DNA of 64,000 bases from Herbaspirillum sp. RTI4 (GTDB lineage: Bacteria > Pseudomonadota > Gammaproteobacteria > Burkholderiales > Burkholderiaceae_D), in contig NZ_JAVIWQ010000002.1 of the NCBI RefSeq assembly GCF_034313965.1, forward strand, positions 2,356,001-2,420,000, in the 5' to 3' direction. Within the stretch, counting starts at the first letter, position 1, and each line of letters opens with the position of its first letter. Shown piece by piece: positions 43,901-51,917 of this stretch. Below the pieces are notes generated by a model. That model was given only the letters and a program-made list of their open reading frames with translations. It was not told where the DNA came from and did no database searches. The translations under genes and the position numbers were made by a program.

Positions 43901-46402
43901 GCCGGTACCGGTTGCACGACGGAGAGTGGCGGCGGCTCCACCGTCGGGAGCGGAATTAACTTAACGCTGGCGAAGTCCGCGCCTACCCCCGCTTTGGCAG
44001 TGGGGCGATCCTCTAGCTATGTGTTAACCGTGACCAATACAGGAACGGGGGATGCTGCAAGCGCGACGATTAAAGATCGATTGCCGGGTGGGATGGATTA
44101 TGAGTTGTTCACGGGGACCAACTGGGGCTGCATTAACAGCAGCGGTTTGCTCACTTGCACTTACACCGGGACGATTGCTGCGGGCGGGAGTGCGCCGACG
44201 CTCACCATCCAGGTCAAGCCGACACCCACTATGGCGTCACCGGCGATTAACTATGCCTCGATTGATCCCTCAGGCGGCACCAATCCACCGATACCGGGGC
44301 TAAGTTGTAGCGGTGCCGGTTGTACCACGGAAAGTGGCGGCGGCACCACTGTCAGTAGCGGAGTGAGCTTGGCGCTGGCGAAGGGCGCGCCTACCCCGGC
44401 TTTGGCAGTGGGGCATTCATCTAGCTATGTATTAACCGTGACCAATAATGGAACCGGGCCAGCCACAAGCGCGACGATTAAAGATCAATTGCCGGGTGGC
44501 ATGGATTATGAGTCGTCCACGGGGACCAACTGGAGCTGCATTAACAGCAGCGGTTTGCTTACTTGCACTTACGCTGGAACGATTGCTGCGGGCGCTGCTG
44601 CGCAGGCGCTCACCCTCCAGGTAAAGCCGACGATCGCTATCGTGTCGCCGGCGATTAACCACGCTTCGATTGATACTACTGGCGGCACCAATCCACCGGT
44701 ACCGGGGTCAGGTTGTGGTGCTGCTGCTGGTTGTACGACGGACGGTACTACCGGCGTAGTCGGCAGCGGCGGCGCTTTGACGCTGGCGATTGCGGCGGCG
44801 GCACCGCCTTTTGCCGTGGGGCAGCAATCCGGCCATGTATTGAAAGTGACCAATACTGGCGTGGGGATTGCGTCAAGGGCGAGCGTCCGAAGTCAGTTGC
44901 CGCCCGGGCTGCAGTATGTGTCGGTAAGCGGCGCAGGTTGGACCTGCACTGAAAGCGGTGGTTTGGTCACCTGTGACTTCATTGGTGCGATTGCGGGTGG
45001 CGGCATTTCGGAATTTACCCTCAATGTCATCCCGAGAATCCCTATGTCGGGCGCTACAGTGGTTAATTACGCCTCGATTGATCCGACAGGCGGCAGCAGC
45101 CCACCGATACCGGGGCCTGCCTGTACCGGAGCGGCTTGCACCACTGATGGGGGGAGCACAGGAGCCCTGCAAAATTTAAGCCTCACTAAATCTGCGCCTT
45201 CACCGGCGTTGACGGTAGGCCTTAATTCCGCCTACACCTTGACGGTGACTAATAGCGGCAGCGAATTGGCACCGACGGCGACGGTTAAGGATCAGTTACC
45301 GGCGGGGATGAGTTATGTCTCGGCAACGGGGGCAAATTGGACCTGCGCTGACAATAATGGTTTGGTCACCTGCAACTTCGTTGGCGCGATTGCTATTGCC
45401 GGAAAGGCGGCAGTCAATCTCACCGTCATACCCAAACCGGAGGCGGCAGGGAATCCGGTGATAAATTATGCATCGATTGATAAGACAGGCGGGGCAAGTC
45501 CACCGACGCCGGGCGCAGGCTGCACTGATCCCGGTTGTACGGTAGGTGAGGGTGGCCCCCACGTCATTGGGGGCGGCACGGATTTATATATTGAAAAAAC
45601 CGCCAATAAGGCAGAAGCCAGTATTGGTGAGATCGTGTTGTATCGCCTCAAAGTGACTAATCCAGGCCTTGGCGTGGCGACCAATGTGAAAGTCGAGGAT
45701 CGTTTGCCGCTTGGATTCAGATATATTCCAGGAACCACCCGCGTGCGTAATGCCAAGGGTGCGGCAACGGCCATCGCTGATTCGGGTGATGCAAAATTAA
45801 GCAGAGTCATCCCCATTGGAAATATTGCCGCCAAAGGTGCGGTCGAATTATCGTATCGGGTGCGGGTTGGTATCGGCGCCCAACGTGGCAATGGCACTAA
45901 TAGTGCGCGAGCGTTTGCTGCCAACGGCCCCCAATCGCGGGTAGCCACAGCAAAGGTCAAGGTAACCGGAGGGGTTTTTACGACGGATGCCTGTATTTTG
46001 GGCAAGGTCTATACCGACTGCAATGGCAACCGCAGGCAAGATGCCGGCGAAGTTGGCATACCCAAGGTGCGCCTGTACCTGGAAGACGGGACCAACATGA
46101 CGACGGATGCCAACGGCAACTACAGCATTTGCGGCGTGCGCCCGCTTACCCATGTAATGAAAATCGACCGTTCAAGTTTGCCGGCAGGCGCCACGCCCTT
46201 GATCAGTTCCAATCGCAACAGCGGCGATCAAGACAGCCTGTTTGTCGATTTGAAAAATGGGGAATTCCATCGGGCAGATTTTCTGATTGATGCCTGTACG
46301 GCAGAGCAGAAAAAGGCGATCAGGACGCTGAGGTCTACGGAGGAAAAAGCAGCCAATGATCGCCGCAAGTCAAATTATGATTTTAAATTTAAATCCAATT
46401 GA
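40922..46402 (+). CDS. Giant secreted DUF11-repeat protein with C-terminal Sdr-B-like domain
   Basis: The 1826-aa protein has an unusually long N-terminal signal region (about 60 residues, ending IWGVLPAQA). Residues about 75-220 contain three short CPxG...G...D...C repeats. From about residue 333 come nine repeats of about 136 residues (consensus core LTLAKGAPSPALAVG, SSYVLTVTN, ATIKDQLPGGMDYES, NSSGLLTCTYAGTI, CTTESGGGSTVGSG), each with two Cys pairs, then a divergent DUF11 unit (IEKTANKAEASIGE) and an Sdr-B-like domain (GKVYTDCNGNRRQDAGE). There is no sorting signal, barrel or membrane anchor. It probably forms a long extracellular stalk handled by the preceding barrel. Confidence 0.85.
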   Translation: MRMFNRLNDFFHRRMSWLAHGHAFKNRRMQMLMQISKHACFGKGLVVGMMLGIWGVLPAQAGIGVSFDPTETTLNQLGNTGGNIFTPLVCPSGQVISGLSIWGNYDIQGKCSRIVVDHLVRSSDTTLRAQAILSTTHTKNTADCPDGEALTGWRPMTDSTSPFIDNIQVSCSTFAINPASSPPLTVGPSTLKDFAKPPPSPSFPNSYTHSVCPPGKLSTKINGAVGDKLDRVGLTCIGIAIQKVTVTFDLPPSITDYSLFSVNLTDATGPTPFPASATNTATHYMTSGSYAVTPIVSPAYIVTSNTCGANLTLANNVDAACTVKYELRVPNLELTKSAPNPSLVVGVTSEYTLSVTNNGTGPATSATIQDQLPIGMDYESSTGTNWACTNNSGLLTCTYSGTIAAAGTAEVKIRAKPAPTIASPAINHASIDTTGGTAPPLPGAACAGAGCTTESGGGSTVGRGINLTLAKAAPSPTLAVGRSSSYVLTVTNSGTGPATSATIQDQLPSGMDYESSTGANWVCINNSGLLTCTFTGTIAASGGTQALTLQVKPTPTIASPAINRASIDTTGGTNPPLPGPACSATGCTTESGGGTTTVGNGIDLTLAKGAPSPALAVGRLSSYVLTVTNNGTGPAPRATVKDQLPNGMGYDSFTGTNWSCANSSGLVTCTFTGTIAANGGTQALTIKVKPTLALASPAINHASIDPTGGINPPAPGAACTGPGCTTESGGGSTVGSGIELTLTKGAPSPALAVGRLSNYALTVTNAGTGAATSATIKDQLPGGMDYESFTGTNWSCINSSGLLTCTYAGTIAGGGVAQTLTIKVKPTPTMVSPAINHASIDPTGGTNPPIPGPSCSGAGCTTESGGGSTVGSGINLTLTKGAPSPALAVGRLSSYVLTVANTGTGPAASATIKDQLPAGMGYESSTGTNWGCANNSGLLTCTYTGTIAAGSGAPTLTLQVKPTPALASPAINYASIDPTGGTTPPVPGPACGGAGTGCTTESGGGSTVGSGINLTLAKSAPTPALAVGRSSSYVLTVTNTGTGDAASATIKDRLPGGMDYELFTGTNWGCINSSGLLTCTYTGTIAAGGSAPTLTIQVKPTPTMASPAINYASIDPSGGTNPPIPGLSCSGAGCTTESGGGTTVSSGVSLALAKGAPTPALAVGHSSSYVLTVTNNGTGPATSATIKDQLPGGMDYESSTGTNWSCINSSGLLTCTYAGTIAAGAAAQALTLQVKPTIAIVSPAINHASIDTTGGTNPPVPGSGCGAAAGCTTDGTTGVVGSGGALTLAIAAAAPPFAVGQQSGHVLKVTNTGVGIASRASVRSQLPPGLQYVSVSGAGWTCTESGGLVTCDFIGAIAGGGISEFTLNVIPRIPMSGATVVNYASIDPTGGSSPPIPGPACTGAACTTDGGSTGALQNLSLTKSAPSPALTVGLNSAYTLTVTNSGSELAPTATVKDQLPAGMSYVSATGANWTCADNNGLVTCNFVGAIAIAGKAAVNLTVIPKPEAAGNPVINYASIDKTGGASPPTPGAGCTDPGCTVGEGGPHVIGGGTDLYIEKTANKAEASIGEIVLYRLKVTNPGLGVATNVKVEDRLPLGFRYIPGTTRVRNAKGAATAIADSGDAKLSRVIPIGNIAAKGAVELSYRVRVGIGAQRGNGTNSARAFAANGPQSRVATAKVKVTGGVFTTDACILGKVYTDCNGNRRQDAGEVGIPKVRLYLEDGTNMTTDANGNYSICGVRPLTHVMKIDRSSLPAGATPLISSNRNSGDQDSLFVDLKNGEFHRADFLIDACTAEQKKAIRTLRSTEEKAANDRRKSNYDFKFKSN
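41915..45590 (+). repeat. Array of nine ~408-bp coding repeats
   Basis: Repeat starts lie at about 41921, 42310, 42726, 43134, 43542, 43959, 44370, 44773 and 45178. Spacing is 389-417 bp. Copies two to seven are strongly similar at DNA level, with long shared stretches, whereas the first and last two are more divergent. Such an array should recombine to change copy number. Confidence 0.9.
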
Positions 46403-47095
46403 TTTTGCCCTGCTGAGCGTACCAATCGCCAATGAGCAATCGGACTATTTTCAGCGTGATGCAATTTCACGCTACAGGCGCTCGGTACGCTCATGATGGC
46501 ACCTGACCATCATGACGTGCAGACGCCGAGAACCGCATCGAAGACGGTCCTGCGTCAGTAATAAAACGTGACCTCCGATATGCCGTGCCTGCGACCTCAA
46601 TTCGCCACTTCCATCCCGGCATCGGCTTCCTGCAAAAAATCAATCATCTGTCCTTCCGTCAATCTCTATTTCTTCATGACTAGCTCCGTAATGATTAATG
46701 AGTGTTGGATATGCGCAGCATGGGAGATGGTAAATAAAAATTCATCTATGGCAATAATTTTTAATTAACTTGTTGATTATTAAGTAATTGTATAAATAAA
46801 AATTATATTAATATTAATTATTAAAATTGCATTTTGTAATTATATTTCTTAAGCGAAATTATTAATGCTAATTAAGATATTTATTTTGTATTTATAATCT
46901 AATATATAAATTAATATTGTAATTAATTATTTGGTCGATATTTTTAATGCGCTTTAATTAAATACAGATGGCCGAGTGTGACTTTTTAATTTCACATTCA
47001 ACAATGGCAGGTGGCAGTGCGGAAATAAGATGCGGTGCGACAAGAATGGTCAGGCGGATAGCCGGAGTCAAATAAGTCAACAAGGGGAAAAGTTC
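46403..47095. other. Gap with IS remnant, inverted repeats and AT-rich leader of autotransporter 2
   Basis: 46415-46492 carries nested inverted repeats (GAGCGTACC/GGTACGCTC outside, AGCGTGA/TCACGCT inside). A transposase remnant follows at 46566-46677, then a highly AT-rich block (46740-46960) and a leader that partly resembles that of autotransporter 1 (both end with a purine-rich site and TTCATGG). Confidence 0.5.
46566..46677 (-). pseudogene. IS3-family OrfA transposase, N-terminal remnant
   Basis: The minus strand reads MKK-stop-RLTEGQMIDFLQEADAGMEVA, stop, GRRHGISEVT. This matches the start of IS3-family OrfA proteins (MKKSRFTEEQIIGFLKQAEAG...CRKHGISDAT) but has two in-frame stops and no continuation. 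A decayed insertion sequence next to the surface-protein genes. Confidence 0.7.
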
Positions 47096-49090
47096 ATGGG
47101 AAAATCCACGTCGCACCCGCAATTGAGTGCAGTCACTCTTGCCTTGACCGCCGCACTGGCCGCGATGGTGCACAACACGGCCATGTCCGTTACCCTGACT
47201 GGCCCCATCGCTGTTAGCAGCGATTACACGGTGGTCAGCGGAGACGTCATCACCGGCGGCATCGAGGGTATTACCACCAGCGGTGTCATCGGTACCTTGA
47301 GTAACAGTGGCACCATCCACGGCAACAGCAGTTCCAACGGTATTAACGCCGGCGCCGGTTCGACGATTGGCGTTATCAACAACCAAGGCTCCATTGGAAA
47401 CGCCGGCATCGGCGGCGGCATCAAATTCAACGCCGGAGTGATTTTAGGGACCTTGAATAACAGCGGAACCATCGGGGGTGGCCCTGGCTCTCAAGGTATC
47501 TGGCTTAGCAGCTCTGGCACGATAGGTACGCTGAACAATAGTGGCACTATCACAGGCACTAATAACGGGATAATTTTTGCCAATGCGAGCGGTAAGATTG
47601 GTACGATCAACAACAGCGGCACCATTAACGGCGGCGGGAATGGCATCCAGCTCAATCTCGGCACGATAGGTTCGCTGACGAATAGCGGCACGATCAGCGG
47701 TGGCTCGCATGCGATTAACGTGGGTGCGACGGCCAGTATGAGCCCCATCAATAACTCAGGGGTGATCGCGGGTGCGATTGCCAATGCCGCGGCGCATGAT
47801 TTGATCATCAATGGCGGTAGCGGATCGGTATTCGGTACCCTGACCGGTCTCGGCGGCACGATTGCCAACATCACCAATACCAGCTCGAACGTCGTGTTCG
47901 GAACGGGTAATCAGGTGTTGAATAACAATATCAACGTCGGTACCAACACGGTCACAAATATCTCTACCGGTGTCTTGCAGGTCAACAACCCGCTCACCAT
48001 TACCGGCAACTACAACCAGGGCGCGAATGCGAGCCTGATTATCGGCGTGGCCGACAGTGCGACCGCGACCGGGAGCGTCAGCGATACCGGCTACGGCCGT
48101 TTGATGGTGTCGGGCAGCGCGACGTTTGCGGCCAATTCCACCGTGACCCTGATGAAACTCAACAGCTATGCCTTTGCTCAGGGCCAGCGCTTCGTCGTGG
48201 TGCAAGCCGCCAGCAGCGGGACTAATTACAATGCCGGCAGTCTGGTCTATTCGGCCACGGGTTACAACGGCACCGTGACCGGATCAAGCGTCGTCGACGG
48301 CAGCAATCTGGATCTGCTGCTGACGATAGGCTCGCTCAACCCTGCCGCGCCAGTGCTGCCCGTCATCGTTGCCACCAAGTCCAATGCGGGTTCTGCGTTG
48401 ACGGGCTTGTTTGGCTATGGCGGCGTCAATCCCAATTTGCTGAATTTATATAATGCTTCCGCCGCGCTCAGCTCCACATCCACCTCCAACCACGCCGGAG
48501 CCCAACTGAGCCCGGCTGCCACTGCCGCTGCATCAAGGGAGGGGTCCAAGGTATCGACGCAGGCCGTACTGAACGTGGTGGTAGCGCACATCGATTATCT
48601 GAATCTGAGAAAGTCCAATAGCGGTGTCACCACCGGCGAGAGTGCGCCCAATCTGACGCTATGGGGTCAGGCCTTCAGTGGGGCGAGTAATCAGGATGAG
48701 CGTGAAGATGTCGCCGGTTACCGCGACAGTTACAACGGTCTCATGATTGGTGCTGACACCAGACTCAGCGAACAGTGGCTGGCAGGCGGCTTGCTCAGCT
48801 ACGGCAATACCTGGGCCGACAGCACTGGCGACAATGCAGGCAGCTCGGCCCAGGCGACTTCCGTCGGCCTGATGGCTTACGCCCGCTATTTCGATGACCC
48901 GTGGTATCTCGATCTGGCGGCGGGCGCGGTACGACATCAATACCGCACTTTGCGCAGCATCAGCTTCCCCGGCTTCGATGGCGCGGCGGCAGGACAGTTT
49001 AACCGAGATTGTCCATTAGACCCCGGACTGCTATCGTGCACCAGTCCGGTGTGTCCCGGATACGCCCGGATTTCTAATGGATACCATTAG
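47096..49090 (+). pseudogene. Autotransporter 2, 5' part (disrupted by an IS1380-family element)
   Basis: The start is the ATG at 47096 (AAGGGGA upstream); the product opens with a signal peptide like that of the first autotransporter (LSAVTLALTAALAAM). The passenger has the same GTIGTLNNSGTI repeats and the barrel begins at NLTLWGQAFSGASNQ. At codon 636 (QF-N) the frame enters the IS and stops at 49090. Joining 47096-49002 to 50498-50999 gives exactly 803 codons, so the ancestral gene coded for 802 residues. As it stands the barrel is incomplete and the protein cannot insert normally. Confidence 0.9.
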
Positions 49091-50492
49091 AAATCCCCAA
49101 TGAAATCAACGAGCTCAGTGCAATTTGGAGTGACCATGCCCCCAGAAACGCCGTTCGATCTCAAATTCACATCCCGCGAAGTCACCGCCTGGGGTGGCCT
49201 GGCCCTTTTGAAGCGCATGCTTGACGGCATGGGTTTCAAAGAAGCTCTGAAAAGCTGGGATCTACCCCAGCCCGGCTCCAACCGGGGCTATGCGCCAGAA
49301 CAACTCATTGAACAAATGATCGTCAGTATCTGGTGCGGCGCGGCGCGCTTTGCCCATGCCGACATCACCCGCCTGGACAGCACCCTGGTGCGCCTGTTCG
49401 GCTGGGGCAAAGCCGCAGGCCACAAAGCCATCGTCAGGTTATTCCAGCGCTTTGACCAACCCAGCGCCAGTCGAGTGCAAAGCAGCAGTTACCGTTGGCT
49501 CTTCGACAAACTCCAACTCAACCCCATCACCCTGGATGTGGACTCCACCGTATTGACCCGCTGGGGCAGCCAGATCGAAGGCGGCGCCAAGGGCTACAAC
49601 CCCAAGAACAAGGGTCGCGCCAGCCACCACCCGTTGTTGGCGTTCGTAGCAGACTGGCGCCTGGTGGCCAACTTCTGGCTGCGCCCGGGCAACACCGCAT
49701 CGAGCAACAACATCGAGAGTTTTATTGAGTCCACACTGGAGAACCTGGGGGCCACCAAGGTGGGCCTGTTTCGCGCCGACAGTGGTTTTTATGACAAGAC
49801 CATAGTGACCCTGCTCAAAGCCAAGAAGATCAGCCACATCATCAGCGCCCGACTGACGCATGCACTACAGCAATCTATCGTAGATCAGTGCAAGTGGCAG
49901 CAAGTCGAGGTGGGTCTGGAAGTCTCCGAGTTGAGCTACCAGCCGCAGGGCTGGGGGACACCACAGCGCCTGGTGGTGGTGCGCCAGCATATCAAACGCA
50001 AGAATGGTGCGGTGGCGGGCAAGACGCTATCGTTGTTTGCCGATGACCCGGATCTGCAGGGCTGGCGCTATGGTGCCATGCTCACCGACTTGAGCATTCC
50101 GGCGCTGGAGGTGTGGCGCCTGTACCGCGGGCGTGCAGATTGCGAGAACCGGATCAAGGAGCTCAAGGCGGACTTTGGCTTGGGCAGCTTTGTGTTGCGC
50201 GACTTCTGGGCTACCGAGGCGGCACTGGGGGTGACGATGCTGGCCTACAACTTGATGAGTGTATTTCGCCATGCGGTGATGCGCCAAAAGGTGCATCACA
50301 CGCTGGCAACGCTGCACCACCAGGTGCTGGCTGTGGGGGCACTGTGGGATGACAACACGAAGAACACCAAGCAGACGTTCCGTCTGGCAGTGGCGCGCAA
50401 ACGAAGACCGTGGTTTGAGGGCTTGTGGGCCAATGCGGGAGAGCCAGTGAAGCTCACGCCGAGCCCATCAAATTCCTAATGGACAATCTCGG
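49003..50492 (+). mobile_element. Complete IS1380-family insertion sequence, 1490 bp
   Basis: The left end CCGAGATTGTCCATTAG is perfectly repeated in inverted orientation at the right end (17 bp). It contains one transposase gene in the same direction as the interrupted autotransporter. Between the left end and the gene are two strong stem-loops: CCGGACTG/CAGTCCGG at about 49023-49049 and a perfect 11-bp palindrome arm pair around ATA at about 49069-49093. Confidence 0.93.
49136..50479 (+). CDS. IS1380-family DDE transposase
   Basis: The 447-aa protein has the DDE residues in ITLDVDSTVL (about residue 134), LFRADSGFYD (about 214) and CENRIKELKADF (about 337), plus GYNPKNKGRASHHPLLAF and AYNLMSVFRHAV, all typical of IS1380. 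I prefer the ATG at 49136, which has GGAG five bases upstream; an in-frame ATG at 49100 has no such site. The gene is intact, so the element is probably active. Confidence 0.92.
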   Translation: MPPETPFDLKFTSREVTAWGGLALLKRMLDGMGFKEALKSWDLPQPGSNRGYAPEQLIEQMIVSIWCGAARFAHADITRLDSTLVRLFGWGKAAGHKAIVRLFQRFDQPSASRVQSSSYRWLFDKLQLNPITLDVDSTVLTRWGSQIEGGAKGYNPKNKGRASHHPLLAFVADWRLVANFWLRPGNTASSNNIESFIESTLENLGATKVGLFRADSGFYDKTIVTLLKAKKISHIISARLTHALQQSIVDQCKWQQVEVGLEVSELSYQPQGWGTPQRLVVVRQHIKRKNGAVAGKTLSLFADDPDLQGWRYGAMLTDLSIPALEVWRLYRGRADCENRIKELKADFGLGSFVLRDFWATEAALGVTMLAYNLMSVFRHAVMRQKVHHTLATLHHQVLAVGALWDDNTKNTKQTFRLAVARKRRPWFEGLWANAGEPVKLTPSPSNS

Positions 50493-50497
50493 TTTAA

Positions 50498-50999
50498 CGG
50501 CCTGCAATACCTTACTTCAGTGCAGGCGGGCTATCCGATCCAGCTCAATGAAGATTGGTTCGATACCACCCTCACGCCGATTGGCGGGCTGACTTACAGC
50601 ACCTTGCGCCAGAATGGGTATACCGAAACCGGCGGCAATGGCGCGGCCTTGCAGGTGAATTCCGCCAACAGCACCTCATTGAAGAGTGATATTGGTGCCA
50701 AGCTGGAGCGCTCGTTTTCCACTGAATACGGTGAACTGGTGCCATCAGTGCAGTTGAGCTGGCGGCGTGAGTACCACACCACTCCCTTGCAATCGGTGGC
50801 TAACTTCGCGGCCGACAGCGCAGGGGAGACCACCTTCACAACCCGAGTGGCATCGCCCGTGACCAATACCGCAGTGCTGACCCTGGGTACGACGTTGCTG
50901 CATAAAGATACGCTGAGTCTGGCGGCCAGATACACGGTGGAGGCCGCTACCGGTTACCGCTCACAAACTGCTTCTTTGCGGCTGCGTTATCGGTTCTGA
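50498..50999 (+). pseudogene. Autotransporter 2, 3' part (C-terminal barrel strands)
   Basis: This segment continues the barrel as NGLQYLTSVQAGYPIQLNED and ends in ASLRLRYRF, closely matching the end of autotransporter 1. It has no start signal of its own. Separated from the rest of its gene by the IS. Confidence 0.9.
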
Positions 51000-51077
51000 T
51001 TTTGTGCAAAAAAGGCGGGGGGAGTATTTTTAAACGTCAACACGCCCTAGGTTCTTAATCTTTTTATAAAATCCGGC

Positions 51078-51917
51078 ATGCCGACTACCGACCGTTTTCC
51101 CACCGCAGCAACACAGCTGAGCCTTGAAGAAGCCTTGAATCGCGCTTACGCGCACTGGGATGCAGGGCAGGCGGATCAGGCGCAGCAGCTGTGCCAACGC
51201 GTGCTGGCGGTCTTGCCGGGTCAGGCCGATGCCTTGCACTTGCTGGGGGTGATGCTTCATGCCTACGGCAATCCGGCTCTGGCCATCGACCATGTGCGTC
51301 AGGCTTGTCTGGCGTCGGGCGTGCCGGCAATCTATTTGAGCAATCTGGCAGAAATGTGCCGTCAGCAAGGTTTGCTGGAGGAGGGCGAACGAGCCGGGCA
51401 GCGTGCCGTGATACTCGATCCCGGACTGATTGCCGCCTGGAATAACCTGGGAATTATTTTGCAGGATAGCGGCAAGCTGGAGGCTAGTCTGGAGTGTCTG
51501 GAACGGGTAGTGGCCTTGCAACCGGACAATGCCGAGGCACACAATAATCTGGCCAATACCTATACCCGTCTGGAGCGTCCGGACCGTGCCGAATGGCATT
51601 ACCAGCAGGCACTGACCCTCAACCCCGGCTATGCCGAAGTACACAGCAATCTGGCTTTTTTACTGAGCATGCAGGGGCAGTTCGATCGTGCCGCTGCGGC
51701 GGCGTTGCAGGCGATCGAACTCAATCCGCAACTGGCCGACGCGTATCTGAATCTGGCAGCGGCGGAAACCGCACGCCTGCGCCATGATGAAGCACTGCAC
51801 TGGCTCAATGCCTTGTTGTTCTTCGCACCACAGCATGCGGGCGGTCTGGCCGCACGGACTCAGGTGTTAAACAATGCGGAGCGCACTGAAGACGTGCCGG
51901 GAACCGCCCTCTCATGA
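51078..51917 (+). CDS. TPR-repeat protein
   Basis: The 279-aa cytoplasmic protein consists of about seven tetratricopeptide repeats (e.g. AWNNLGIILQDSGKLEASLE, AHNNLANTYTRLERPDRAE), of the type seen in O-GlcNAc-transferase-like proteins. It overlaps the next gene by four bases (ATGA). It starts 78 bp after the autotransporter remnant. Likely partner or substrate-recognition subunit of the downstream enzyme. Confidence 0.85.
   Translation: MPTTDRFPTAATQLSLEEALNRAYAHWDAGQADQAQQLCQRVLAVLPGQADALHLLGVMLHAYGNPALAIDHVRQACLASGVPAIYLSNLAEMCRQQGLLEEGERAGQRAVILDPGLIAAWNNLGIILQDSGKLEASLECLERVVALQPDNAEAHNNLANTYTRLERPDRAEWHYQQALTLNPGYAEVHSNLAFLLSMQGQFDRAAAAALQAIELNPQLADAYLNLAAAETARLRHDEALHWLNALLFFAPQHAGGLAARTQVLNNAERTEDVPGTALS

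Larger units (their letters stand above)
48998..50497. repeat. 5-bp target-site duplication TTTAA flanking the IS
   Basis: TTTAA occurs at 48998-49002 and 50493-50497, directly abutting the two element ends. Intact flanks with matching duplication indicate a recent, unrearranged insertion. Confidence 0.9.

Noticed and set aside
41915..45590. Minus-strand frames in the repeat array
   Set aside because: They recur with the repeat period and lack start signals; they mirror the repeat DNA only.
49100..49135. Upstream start of the IS1380 transposase
   Set aside because: The ATG at 49100 has no ribosome-binding site, whereas the in-frame ATG at 49136 has GGAG five bases upstream.
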